Assembly (NCBI RefSeq): GCF_024362695.1
Contig: NC_065407.1
Location: 10,850,001-10,914,000 of the forward strand
DNA length: 64,000 nt
Origin: Pectinophora gossypiella
Lineage: Eukaryota > Arthropoda > Insecta > Lepidoptera > Gelechiidae
Reading direction: 5' to 3'
Shown: positions 18,661 through 29,429 of the stretch, in pieces
How the letters are laid out: each line of letters opens with the position of its first letter
How positions within the stretch are numbered: the stretch's first letter is position 1
Notes under the pieces: generated by a model
The model's input: the letters and a program-made list of their open reading frames with translations, nothing else
Database searches by the model: none
Told to the model about the DNA's origin: nothing
Program-made: the position numbers and the translations under genes

Positions 18661-19506
18661 ATAAGCAAGTGTAAAAAAATAGCGTCTGCTCCTATTTAGT
18701 AGTATTTTTTTATACGTCTACTTGTGAAATGGCCTAGCAAGCTTAGAAGAGAAACAGGTCGTTTTCAAGGTAACAATAGTCATGATACGAGATAACTTTT
18801 TCCTTAGAGGAAAACAGACGCGGCTTACGCGGTTTTAAAGAATTCCGCCTTTGAAGGGTTACTGTGCTTAATTGTGCAGTTAATAAGACTAAATTGCGTT
18901 CTCTAGTGCTCGAAGTACTTTTAATAAGTCTTGCGCGTGTCGGTAAAGTTGGTAAACATGATGGATAGTTCACTAAACTTACAGCTAAACTGCTTAGTGG
19001 ATGATCAGGTTTCTCTCAAAACTATTGCATCTAAACAAAGTTTACACTCTAGTTTATACTCGTAAGTACTAAGTAAAGCCAAAGTAGAATGCAAATTGAA
19101 TTGAATTCTTAAAATTTATGTGATCAACTATGTGACAGGTTAACAGATCATCCTGTCCCGCGGTTGCGGCGCTAGTGTAGCAGTTTCTGCATATACTTAA
19201 TTACTATGACTTGTCAATTAAGTAGTTCCATTAAAACCCGTGAACTTCTTTTTTGCTGCGAGGTATATTTTAAACCTTGTATCTTTACGTTTAGTTCTGT
19301 AATAAGGCGGTTATAATGTACCTATTGCAGGTTTGCATTTGACCACAATCCTACTGACAAGTGACGATATAGTCTAAAGTGGACACGCTTACTTAGCAAA
19401 TGCGTATAAAAAAATCCTTAGACTTTTATGACAATATCTCACTAATATTTTTTATAATAAATAATGAATCTCTCAGCACTACAGCTAAGTGAATCTACCG
19501 TTCCAT
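18661..19506. other. No gene recognised
   Basis: AT-rich with no recognisable repeat or coding block. Confidence 0.35.
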
Positions 19507-19782
19507 CTAGGGCTGGCATATCTTAATCTTTTAATCAGGCAAGAAGTATGAAAACCCCGGATTTTGGAGCTACTATACCTATAACCACCTGCTATAAGAC
19601 TATGGACTGTAGCGGGCGGGCGAGAGGTGCTCGCTCGCGACTTTGAAGGTGTGTAACGCATCGTGCGCGTCAGCACCAGATACAAAACTTTAAAGGGACT
19701 ACAATTAAAACCCCGCCCGGACGCTTCCCGAACGTCTTCTAAACTACGACAAACCCGGGGAAACCCGGATGGCAACCCTAGT
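19507..19782. mobile_element. Possible TIR element, single copy in window
   Basis: Ends read CTAGGGCTGGCAT and, at the right, ATGGCAACCCTAG, a 13-bp inverted repeat with two mismatches. The interior is GC-richer than its flanks and gives a 128-codon minus-strand frame with no motif. Only one copy is present, so the call is tentative. Confidence 0.35.
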
Positions 19783-19879
19783 TCCAACCAGTCTAAGGAG
19801 ACGTACCCTGCGATATAATTTTGCGACTCACCACGGCAAATTGAATCACCAGCAGCCGCGTCTCGTGGCAAATGAAAAG

Positions 19880-20310
19880 CTCAAGACAAGTGGAGGGGAT
19901 GAATTAATATTTAAGCCCCATTGAGCGTACGACAGCGGACCCAAACGGGTGCCTTACAAGGAACCATTATAAAGTCAAATACAAAAATAAAATTATGAAT
20001 TGTTTTCTTTTCCTTTTTATCTTATTTGAATATATATAATGCATTATTTAAAGACATATAATAACATAGAAGGCATTCAGACATAACGTTCAATCAAAGA
20101 GCAAAAGTGCAGTCACTGACCCCAGCGAATTCTTTGTAAACAGTGGTGAAATTATGAACCATTAGTTGTCATAATTATAAAATTTACGTTTTTGTAGGTG
20201 TTTTTGGTTTATTACATAAATGATATGTAACCTTCTTCTTCTTCAGTCTTAAGTGCAACCAGTTAATTTATTACTTTGCAAGAAACTGATTGCACCTTGT
20301 CGTACGTAAC
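19880..20310. other. No gene recognised
   Basis: AT-rich spacer. Nothing supported. Confidence 0.35.
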
Positions 20311-20311
20311 G

Positions 20312-20470
20312 GCCACCGTGGTCCAGTGGTTGGGCTCACGAACCGGATTCGAATCCCAGTGTGGACATAATAAAAACAAAAATACTTTGTAGTCCTTAGT
20401 TTGGTTAGGAAATTGCAGGGTGATTACCCGATTGCCCAAAAATTACGGGCGTGAGTTATGTGTTTATTAC
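20312..20470 (+). mobile_element. tRNA-derived SINE, family B, 3'-truncated or rearranged
   Basis: Head GGCCACCGTGGTCCAGTGGT with B box GATTCGAATCCC. The body stops after the block equivalent to GGTGATTACCCGATTG. It joins a few bases of the R3 repeat (ATTACGGGCGTGAGTT). Confidence 0.65.
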
Positions 20471-20579
20471 GAAATAAAAACAAGATCAAGAAACATAAGT
20501 CACGCAATGAAGCATTCGGTTTTCCCACTCTAACATATTATATAACGATAGTAGCACGTATTTGAGAATGGATACAATT

Positions 20580-20760
20580 TAAATTCAAATATATTTTATT
20601 GCATGAACATCAAAGAATATAGTTACAAAAGAGACTTAATAGGTAAGTACCTACATGGCAAATAACGGCCTTTTCGCCATTATGTTGTGTCTTAAAATAA
20701 AAAAATATGTTTTGTCTTTTATATATTTAAATATATTATTGATAAGTAAGCAAAAAAAAA
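20580..20760 (-). mobile_element. LINE 3' UTR fragment
   Basis: On the minus strand it ends with CAATAAAATATATTTGAATT, a polyadenylation-like signal followed by a TTTGAA-type tail as in the jockey-like copies. The plus-strand 60-codon frame across it is not a gene. Confidence 0.5.
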
Positions 20761-21039
20761 AACTAATGCCTTCCCCGGAAACTAATCAGACTGTTGTTTC
20801 TTTGAAAGGCAAAAATATTGGTTCGTTTCCTCTTTGACGAAACAGAATAGTTTCTTGCTGTATTTTTTCTACTGTCCATTCGGAGAAGGTAGTTTTTAAT
20901 TAGTCACAAGGATATTCAAGTTAGAGAAAATAACAGCTACGGCTTTACCTACAGCCATAACTATGATAAAGTTGAAAATGTAGATTACTTTTATTTCAGA
21001 TACATCATTTTATATACTTAAACATTAATTAGTGCTGAT

Positions 21040-21410
21040 TTCAGCAGAGTTATCTTATTTAATTTTAAGTTATACTTACCTATAATTTTCTTATCCGCCA
21101 AAAAAGAAGGGACGGGTAATCGATAGACCTAAATTTATGGACCACACGTCAATTTTAGGTGTAAGTAAATTTTAAATGACTGTTTCAACTTTAATGTCTC
21201 AATTTTAAATGACATTTTACATCCGATAGAAATAAGTTGACAGCACACGTCAAACGGGTTGCATACCAGCGAGATGTCTATTTGATTCGCCCTATTGTTA
21301 TTACTCATTCATTTTAAAATTAACAACCGTCGATCACCCGTTCCTTTCCTTTTCGGCAGACAAGAAAATGACAGGTATAACTTTCAACTTAGGACGTGAC
21401 TGTACCATTG
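21040..21410. mobile_element. Long-TIR MITE, family M4
   Basis: Inverted arms TTTTCTTATCCGCC near 21089 and its complement near 21360. The interior includes GACAGCACACGTCAAACGGG, conserved in the copies at 40140-40570 and 48944-49325. Arms reach about 80 bp in the best copy. Confidence 0.7.
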
Positions 21411-22144
21411 TTAAAGACTAAGGCTCGATCGTCAAACAGGCCCAAAAGTCGAAGGTCATAACATAAGCTTACAGTGAAGTTTAACGATACCTATGCCCAG
21501 TGGAGGAACGTAATTGTCTATTCGCGTTGTTTTAGGATAAAATAATATTACGTTGCATCGTGATAGGTTGTTGGTTGAATGACTTTATACTTAGTTCTAT
21601 CATCCTCCCACGCGAAGAGGGGTTGGCATTAGTACATGTATTATTTCTTCCATTTAATTACTTGGCTGAGTGATTTTACAGTTCCAATTCGTCATATTGG
21701 TTAATATGTATTTTCGTGTGCTTTTCTACTTAGACAAATAACACAAAACATAACATTCGTTCGTGATTATATTCCCAATTGGGCTAGTCAGATCTACATC
21801 CATCGCAAGAGAAGCCACGCTTTTCCGAGCGCAAAACAAACTAGCGCACGTTATATAAATAATGGAATATAATACGCTAATACTTACATAACAAGGAATA
21901 GATATCCTACAGTAACTACGTAGGTTGATCATGAAAAATGTGATAATATCAAAATGGTAATGCTGGAATAGCAATGAGGACAATCAGCATCAGTCACACC
22001 AGTTTGAGGCGAAGGAGTGGATTTTTTGTGCCCCACTGAGGAATGATTACGCTAAATTGAATATAGTAAGTATAAGGTAAGTATTTTTGTATAATACGTC
22101 GCTCGGTTGGTCGACAGTAAGATCATAACCATCAAACTTAACGT
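21411..22144. other. No gene recognised
   Basis: No coding or repeat assignment. The 85-codon minus-strand frame at 21726-21983 has no motif. Confidence 0.35.
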
Positions 22145-22210
22145 ACTAAATCTGACGGGTATAACTTAAAATAAAATTAGAATTAGTCTACAGGAATTAA
22201 CACCACTGTA
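22145..22210. mobile_element. Terminal fragment of MITE family M4
   Basis: Only one terminus remains (GACGGGTATAACTTAAAATA onward to the ACAGGAATTAACACC end). Confidence 0.55.
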
Positions 22211-22237
22211 TGATCAAATAGAAACGAGTCGGTTGGG

Positions 22238-22496
22238 AACAAATTCAAATTCAAATTCAAAAATATCTTTATTCAGTAGGTAACATAGTTACACTTTGAA
22301 TCGTCAATTTTACATAACGAACGTCTCATCCGCCTAAAACTACTGCAGCTTCTCATAACCTGTATAGCCGAGGAAAAGAAGCTGCAAGAAAAACCTCGGC
22401 ACAGGGCCCTAGACCTTCTTTAAAAAAATAAAAATAAGCATAAAATATTGGTATACAATTGAGTAATTTAGCTGCTTAATATCAGTTCTCAGACAG
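22238..22496 (-). mobile_element. Jockey-like LINE 3' UTR and (TTTGAA)n tail
   Basis: Follows the coding end at 22497 on the minus strand. It includes CTTCTTTTCCTCGGC-type sequence, an AATAAAG near the end, then the TTTGAA repeat tail at 22239-22262. Copies of this UTR alone lie at 16598, 23655 and 42060. Confidence 0.75.
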
Positions 22497-22800
22497 TTAA
22501 TCCCATGCATTCATATCTTCTAAATAATCACTAACTTTATAATAACCTTTTTTGTAAAGTTTTTGTTTAACTACTGTCTTAAAGCAGTTGAAAGGCAAAT
22601 TCTGAATGTCAATGGGAATCTTATTGTAAAAACGTATACATTGCCCCTTAAAAGATTTAGTAATCTTATGTAATCGACTGACTTGTAAAGCAAGTTTATT
22701 TTTATTCCTGGTATTAACAATATGCCGATCGCTATTTTTTGCAAATAATCCTACCAGCGCTCCCCATTTACGTGGCCAAATATTAAAGGTCAACCAATGA
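22497..22800 (-). pseudogene. Jockey-like LINE reverse transcriptase, C-terminal 98 residues
   Basis: The minus-strand peptide contains NTRNKNKLALQVSRLHK, FKGQCIRFYNKIP and a YYKVSDYLEDMNAWD ending. This is the C-terminus of the common lepidopteran jockey-type LINE ORF2. The copy is 5'-truncated at about 22800 and lacks the endonuclease and polymerase domains, so it is not functional. The stop codon and 3' UTR are intact, so the insertion is not very old. Confidence 0.8.
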
Positions 22801-23049
22801 GAGCACTCCTATTTTTTACGGGAAATAAGTTATGTTAGTCCTATTGTAAGTCTAAATTGCTTTACTTACTACGTCGACATTTTAGTATTGTAGCTAGGAT
22901 AAGGGGACACCCACCAAGTACCTTTCATTTTATGGGATCTCATTTTAAACGATTATGTAAATCATTGTAATATAAACTTGTTTACCTTTAACTATTAATG
23001 AAAAGAATGAAATTTTGATTTGGTAATAGCTGCCGTAGCCAAAACTCTC

Positions 23050-23052
<3 letters not shown>
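22801..23052. other. No gene recognised
   Basis: AT-rich spacer ending at a TA microsatellite. Confidence 0.35.

Positions 23053-23091
<39 letters not shown>
23053..23091 (+). repeat. (TA)n microsatellite
   Basis: Uninterrupted dinucleotide run of about 19 repeats. Confidence 0.95.
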
Positions 23092-23094
<3 letters not shown>

Positions 23095-23289
23095 ATATTC
23101 TAGGTTCCCCAACTTGACGTGTGTAGTACTTTAGAAAATGAAAAATACAGTCAAATATACAGAGACTTGACAGCAAGGCTTGCTTTCCTACGTTGTACAT
23201 TTAAGCTCAACGCAGACATAGGCGGTACGGAGAACATTTTATAACGTTCATATTTGCTTGCAAGAGTCGTCCCTCTAGCGCGGAGATTT

Positions 23290-23590
23290 CTACTTTTTAC
23301 GAGTAACCCGCTTACCTAACGAAGATTTGACAGGTCTGGTTCTTACATGAGCGACTGCCTGTCTGAACTTCTAACCCGCGAAGGGAAAATCAGCCCAATA
23401 CAGGTTGGGTCACAAACCCCCGAAACGCATTTTTCGGGAAGATATTTTTCCACAAAATGTTCTGTCTCACCATTACACACGATTCGAACAAAAAAATCAT
23501 TCGTTTGAGCCCGAACTGGATTTGGACCTGACCTCACCTTACAGTGAGAGCCAAGCGTCCTTCCAACTGGGCTACTACAGATCGTGGTTG
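23290..23590 (-). mobile_element. tRNA-derived SINE, family A, diverged
   Basis: Reverse copy with recognisable 3' body (GATTTGACAGGTCTGG) and head remnants near 23560-23590. It has many substitutions compared with the 14848 and 15991 copies. Confidence 0.65.
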
Positions 23591-23703
23591 TACGCATACC
23601 ATTTACACAGAAATCGGCCTCTCGTTTTTCACGCTCCGCAATGCGCCCCGTATCAAATTAAAATTCAAAAATACTTTTATTCAATAGATGATACAGTAAC
23701 GAG

Positions 23704-23914
23704 TACAAGGTGTTAGTGACATCGTAATTAAAACTTTGAGGGATGGTTCAGACCATGATTCTGAGTTGATATCAAGTGGAATTTTTCGTCGCAAAAGTAT
23801 GGAACTGAAAATAATTTAAAAAAAAAAACACTAAAATCTGCTTTATGTCAACTAGAATCACGGTCTGAATCATCCCCCTCAGTATTCGTTACGATTTCAC
23901 TGACACCCTGTATA
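23704..23914. mobile_element. Hairpin MITE, family M1, nested copy
   Basis: Left end AAGGTGTTAGTGACATCGTA, right end CACTGACACCCTGTAT. The left arm is well kept and the right arm is partly rearranged. Confidence 0.75.
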
Positions 23915-23952
23915 CTTTGAATCGTATTTTTTACATAATGAACGTCTCATCC

Positions 23953-24200
23953 TTTTTTTTTTAACGTTGAGAAATGCATTACGCATACCACGCCGCCCGG
24001 GGGTGACGACGTGGTTATGTGGGACTCCCCGGGTGTCGCCACCCGGTATACCCACTAAAACCCAACGGTGTTCCTCCTTGCCGCCCTGTGGCGGGGATAC
24101 GGGAACGCAATTGCACACAACCGCGTCCCCGCCGGCGGATGCCCTTTGGGGCCCAGCGCCCATGGGAGCGCGTCAAGCGCCTCCCCCTCCGCCGAGGGAA
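23953..24200 (-). mobile_element. Poly(A)-tailed retroposon with 13-bp target duplication
   Basis: A GC-rich insert of about 248 bp starting with poly(T) on the plus strand (so poly(A)-tailed on the minus strand). It is flanked by perfect repeats GAACGTCTCATCC at 23940-23952 and 24201-24213. The empty site is visible in the sister LINE copy at 22316. Long open frames in it (up to 109 codons) reflect high GC. The source element is not identified; a 5'-truncated LINE or a SINE fits. Confidence 0.8.
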
Positions 24201-24285
24201 GAACGTCTCATCCGCCGAAAACTACTGCAGCTTCTCTCAACCTGTATATCCGAGGAAAAGTAGCTGCAAGATCACATGTAAGGAC

Positions 24286-24599
24286 ATTGAAATAATAATA
24301 ATAATAATTTATTTATTATCAAAGAAATTTGTACAGATGTGCAATTAAGTTAAGTGCCTATATAGAAGGTGTACAAATTATTTGTTGAACTCTGATCTCC
24401 AAACTAAGCTTTGAGCTTCAAATATTGGCACTACATACACGCATTGAGTAGATATGATCTTATAAAGGGATTCAACAGAGACAGTTGTTTGAAATGCATA
24501 CGAGTACATTTGGATATTCTACGAATATTACAACCAATATTAATTAACACAAAGCGACTGATATTCAGTTCAAATCTCTATAATCCTTTAGCGAACTAT
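24286..24599. other. No gene recognised
   Basis: Starts with an (AAT)n tract at 24291-24307. Otherwise unassigned. Confidence 0.35.
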
Positions 24600-24690
24600 T
24601 ACCGATCAGAGTGTTACACGTACACTCACGCCTGTGCTCTCTAGTAAGGTGGGCAGGACCACAAGTTATTAGAAGACAGCTTGTAGTCAC
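24600..24690 (-). repeat. Repeat family R3, reverse copy
   Basis: Reverse complement of the 3918-4010 block, including CTAATAACTTGTGGTCCTGC on the minus strand. Confidence 0.55.
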
Positions 24691-24829
24691 TTTACTCGCC
24701 GTCCTCAGATGTGTACGAGGAATCGTAAGGTGCAAGGTAGATTTCGTAATCGTTTTTAGTAACTTGGCTAATGCACCTGGGCAGTTCTGATTTTGACGAT
24801 TTTAAAATATATTTTATATTATAATGAGG

Positions 24830-25145
24830 ATAAAAACTAGAAGCTCAAGTGTTAGGCAGCACTGTTGAGTGTTCCTAAATTTTGACAGTTCTCCATACCG
24901 TCCAGCTCAAATTCTTGATAAATAGCTATAAAATTTAGAGCAAGGTGGAGTGTATCCCATCTGAAGGATTAGTTACGAAAAAAAGGGGCCAGTTGGAAAA
25001 AGATAGTTTTAATTGATAATAAGTTTTCTTCTTTCCGATCTTTAAGGAATATTTGATTTTACTGTTAAACGCCGCGCAAAGGGTTAAAGTGTAAAAAATA
25101 TAACCAAAACAGTATGTTTACTCAAATACTGATGGGAGAAATAGG
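24830..25145 (-). mobile_element. TIR element, family M2
   Basis: The left end GGCAGCACTGTTGAGTGTTC near 24856 matches the end of the copy at 27985-28395, which lies in the opposite orientation. Internal matches include TTTCTTCTTTCCGATCTTTA and CGCAAAGGGTTAAAGTGTAA. The right end is lost. Confidence 0.65.
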
Positions 25146-25184
25146 TAGATTTTGCCCTCATTGAATATAACTTAGCCAGCGCTC

Positions 25185-25375
25185 CTATGGTTGCGACGAG
25201 TGCGAATGTGGAGTATCACCACAAACCTTTTGTGCTGTCCTAAGTGCCCTAACACCTGCACTATTAAAGACATTCGCAAAGCCACTGACAATGCCGTCAG
25301 CGTGGCCAATTATTGGTCAGCAAAAATTTAGTATCGATCGCCATCGACTCGCAAAGAAGAAGAAGAAGAAGCGCC
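25185..25375 (+). pseudogene. LINE C-terminal fragment with (GAA)n tail
   Basis: The peptide contains CECGVSPQTF, then in another frame CPKCPNTCTIKDI and ATDNAVSVANYWSAKI followed by a stop. This is the zinc-knuckle-like end of a lepidopteran LINE polyprotein. One frameshift separates the two parts. The copy ends in a GAA-rich tail at about 25356-25370. Confidence 0.7.
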
Positions 25376-27984
25376 TCTGAGGACTAAGATGAATGTTAAT
25401 GCCTCTAATTGATGTCACATAATGAAGTCCTTCAACTTGCATACAAATGTATAGGTACAAAAGATGCTACTACTGATATAACGAGTATTTCCAATTATAA
25501 ATGAATAATTTTTGGATACTACCCGCTCTATCGATAGGCTCTCTAATATTTATGAAATTCAATTCAAAAGAGAATAGGGAATGCGATGCAGAATATACGG
25601 CCGATAAAAATAAACAGTCAAGAGCGTGTCGGACATGTATTATTTAGGGTTTTATACAAAAGTACGACTATTAAAGATGGTCGTTCCATTGTCTACCGTA
25701 GACAAAAGACGCTGCTAGTTTGCTCGAACGTGTGGACTTCAAAAATATCACATTGTGGTATGACTTCATAATAATAATAGGGCTGTAGGGCTTTTATCTT
25801 CTTCAAATTCAACTTGATACTTGTAATCATTCCTGGCAAAAAGAGTAAGGGCCCTATCTCACTGCATACGAAATGTATGCAGTTGTATAGAGGGTACCTC
25901 ATCTGGTTGTGCACCAATTGAATCCCGAATAATTATTTCCTGCTGGTTGAGCAACCATGGTGTCTCAGTGAAAAAAATCCCTAAGTAATGGTGTAAAAAC
26001 TGTTTAATAATAAGGACATTCAAAATTGTTCCATTTTTCACTTTTATAATATCTGCTTAAAGGCTAGGTAATAAAGCTCTCTTTTTCATAACCTTTACGC
26101 CTTTTTACTGCAAGTGACAGACATACCAAGTAATCTAACAAAGGTGCCGCTACTTCCCCTTAAGGAACCCTAAAATATTAAAATGCTAAATCCAAAAAGC
26201 GGTATCAAAACCCACAGATGCGTTATACATTGCGTGGTAAATTTTTATTTCCCTTTTGAATCTTGTAATGGATGTGTTATAAATATTAATGTATGTATAT
26301 GAAACAGAGAATGTTATTTGCAAGAGATCGATAACTACAGTAATAAAAATACGAGTGTTGGAAAACAATAGAAGAGTAAAGGCGAAACAATAGCTGTACG
26401 AGCGTTGAAAGACTCGTTCCATGAGCTTTGGGATTCGTTAGTAAAGAGAGAAAAACGATTAAATGGTTCGACCGCCCCCGGCTCCGCATCTACTCCAAGT
26501 CTTTCAGCGTTCGACATCGTTTTAAATACACGGTATTTGTTGTGCCCATGTGGATGTTGGGATCAAAGCTAGGCCCGCTTATTGAGTAAAATACTCACTC
26601 GAATCGGGTATACGGGTATCACGAATCCGTTCAGTGTGTGGTTTTAAGAACAATATACGTACGGTGCCTTGACGTTCACAAAGAAACCCCTTGGGTATAG
26701 AATATAAAAACACAAATAAATAGATTAATCATTCTTTATCTTTTATATTTTCTTTTATTTTATAAATGGAATCCATATTTTGCTTTACGAAGTAGAACCT
26801 ACCTACATTAATTTAATTATAAGATAATGATCTCTACTCTCAAATGAGAGTAGTTCACTAATTTCATTTTACTGTCCCAGAGAAGTGTTAGTAATTTTAT
26901 ATTATTAGTCTACGGTAACTACATTCATGTCTAACGTAGAAAAACGCAAAAAAAATGCGAGGCACATAATCTCCAGCTATTCTCTCAGAATCTCACGTCA
27001 TTTCGAAACAAAAGGAAATACAGAAAATATGCTGCCGTTCCACTGCTTTCTACTTATATTTATCACCGTCCATAAAAACTTAAAATGCGAATATATTTCG
27101 GCTACATTCCAAAGTTTTATTTGGTAATACCCTAGAGCAATTTCTACTTTGTTTACAAATAAACTTGGCGTTGAAATTGGGAAGGAAAAAGCTTTTTGAA
27201 AGAGGATAGGTAAATCGATTTATGCAAAACAGATAGCGCTTTTTGTATGCAAATTTTTGTTGATTTCACAAAGATTGAAATCGTGGTATTGTGAAAATGG
27301 GAATATTGATTATGTTCGGTCAATGAATATATCAAATATCAAATGTATCAATCAAAAGTTTACAGTACTTATGTAAGAACACTGATTTACTTGAAAATAA
27401 TAATAGAAGCTCAATTTTACAGTATATAGGTATTTCTTATTTGGTAGGTCACACACACCAACATAAATTCACATTCAACAACCTATAAATATAATTATTA
27501 TTCAAAGTCTTTAATATAGAATTTCATCAATACTGTTGACGCAAACAAATAACCGTGAAAAATAAACCTATCAAGAATGTCGAGGGAAAACTTTATCCAA
27601 TATAACAAACGAAATTTGATAAGGATGAGAACACATTTTCTACTGGCGCTAGCCGCTCTCTCTAGGTAAATTAGGAGCCGCTAAAATCTCGCAAGGTGAT
27701 AAATCTCTGTCGAATTCGTCAGCAACAGTTCTATTTCTTCTCTCGCCCTGGTTGCTCGACAAAGTTAGGCACACAACAGACTTGCCGTTTCTTTTGCCGA
27801 CGCAGCACCCGTGGGATGGAGGCTTCGAGGCGAAATCTTCACTTTGTTGTCGGAAATATATATTTACTTGTAAGGTGAAATGTATGTATATACAACCTTT
27901 CAAATTGATTAAAAAAGATTTTTACTGTATTGAATCTTTTTCTTGGATAGTCTAGATTGCGGAAATGGAATGAGGTAAAAACTA
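25376..27984. other. 2.6 kb without a recognised gene
   Basis: Mostly AT-rich. Small GC-balanced blocks at about 26400-26520 and 27640-27840 stand out and give 60-84-codon frames on both strands without family motifs. No splice-bounded exon could be defended. Confidence 0.35.
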
Positions 27985-28395
27985 CCTATTTCAGGTGTTG
28001 CTACTGCTGAGTGTTCTTAAATTATGACAGTTGCCTATATTATTTGAGTAAACAAATATATTGTTTTGGTTATATTTTTACACTATAACCCTTTGCACAG
28101 CGTTTAACTGCAAAATAATGGTGTTATATTTATTTCCTAAAGATCGGAAAGAAGAAAAATTAGAAAAACGTATTTTCAATCAAAACTGTCTTTTTCCATC
28201 TGATGGCTGCTTTTCTTTTCCTCGTTCTTCAGACGGGATACACTCCACGTTGCTCTACGTTTTATAGCAATGTATCGCAAATTTAAGCTGGACAATATGG
28301 GGAACTGTCAAAATTTAGGAACACTCAACAGTGCCGCCGCCTATATTTGACGCCTATATTTTGAGTTTCTTCTAAGTTTTTATCCTCGAAGTAAT
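27985..28395 (+). mobile_element. TIR element, family M2 (more complete copy)
   Basis: Inverted ends of about 40 bp: CTACTGCTGAGTGTTCTTAA near 28003 and the complement of CTGTTGAGTGTTCCTAAATT ending near 28335. The interior encodes a short peptide with LCTAFNC and LFPKDRKEEK, faintly like a zinc-binding THAP domain of P-type transposases. The frame is too short to be an active transposase. Confidence 0.6.
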
Positions 28396-28799
28396 AAGTC
28401 TGAAAGTATAACCGCGGCAAGATAAAATACGACATGTTGTGTAAAAGTAAATCGAACGAAACAAAATCATGATGTATTTATATGATTATTATTATTCGTA
28501 TATTGTTATTATAAAATATGTATTACTCTTTAGTACACATCTTGGCATATTGACATGATTATCGACATGCAATTATTTAAAATGAATGTTGTCATTTTCA
28601 GCGTATATAATATCGAAGTCTATATTGAATTCTCGTTACACGGCGGAACTTTGTAGGAAATGAGATCGTTCTATTAGCATTATATTTATATAGCTATACT
28701 TAATCTAATATAAAAAAATCCGAAGGACGCAGATTTCAATTTGTCCTTCTTTGATTTTGGAAACATGTAGATAAGCAGGGATATTTTAACTAATATTGA

Positions 28800-29040
28800 T
28801 ATACAGGGTGGCCCAGAAGTTCAGGTTCAAAATGAAAAATTAGATAGAGGGGCTCATTAGCTACCAGAAACACCCCCATGTATGTTCAGCAATTATTTAC
28901 GGTTTAGGAGATATGACCCATTTTGTACCTTTTTCTAGATTTTCTACCTTACTTCATAAATAATCATTTTGTCGCTATCCCTTTCTTAATAATTATCTTA
29001 TTTTACTTCACAACTATGCCTAAGGCTGTGTACGGCTCAA
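28800..29040 (+). repeat. Possible DNA-transposon end
   Basis: Starts with ATACAGGGTGGCCCAGAAGT, a form typical of transposon termini. No matching right end was found, so the extent is unknown. Confidence 0.3.
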
Positions 29041-29179
29041 TCAAAGATAAATCAAAGTCAAATCAAGTATAAAAAAAAAAGTTATCGGAAGTCAAAGTGA
29101 GAATTCGACCAAAATTGTTACAGTTGTTAATACTTCGCCGAAGAATAATAAACACATGAGATTGTCATGGACCATGAAA

Positions 29180-29280
29180 GTATTTTTAAAAACTGCTCCA
29201 TTTCTATTAAATGGAGCAGAAAAAAAATGGAAATGTTTCTTAAAGCCTATTGCTTTTAGAAACATCCAAAAAAAGTACCC
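29180..29280. repeat. Two adjacent short hairpins
   Basis: CTGCTCCATTT / AAATGGAGCAG near 29193-29220, and ATGTTTCTTAAAGC / GCTTTTAGAAACAT (one mismatch) near 29235-29270. Could be an old MITE core. Confidence 0.4.
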
Positions 29281-29429
29281 TTAATAAGGGCATAAAACTA
29301 AGTAATTAGCCCTCAAAGATTGCAAGACAGACAGATTTGAAGGAAAATTTGACATTCTCATACAATGTAGCTGCTTCTTTCTAACGTTGTTAAAGGTGCT
29401 CAATTATTAATTGAGGGGGAGTAATTGAT

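Larger units (their letters stand above)
23655..24285 (-). mobile_element. Jockey-like LINE 3' UTR with two nested insertions
   Basis: The UTR block seen at 22238-22490 starts at 23655 (TTCAAAAATACTTTTATTCA), is split by an M1 MITE (23704-23914), resumes, is split again by the retroposon at 23953-24200, and continues from 24201 to about 24285 with AAAACTACTGCAGCTTC. The order of insertion can be read directly: LINE first, MITE and retroposon later. Confidence 0.75.

Noticed and set aside
19485..19871. 128-codon minus-strand frame as a gene
   Set aside because: No domain, no exon context, and it spans a possible TIR element and its flanks. GC-rich sequence alone explains the length.
23897..24348. 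Several frames of 75-109 codons around 24000
   Set aside because: They occur on both strands in a GC-rich retroposon and cross its insertion borders, so they are not genes.
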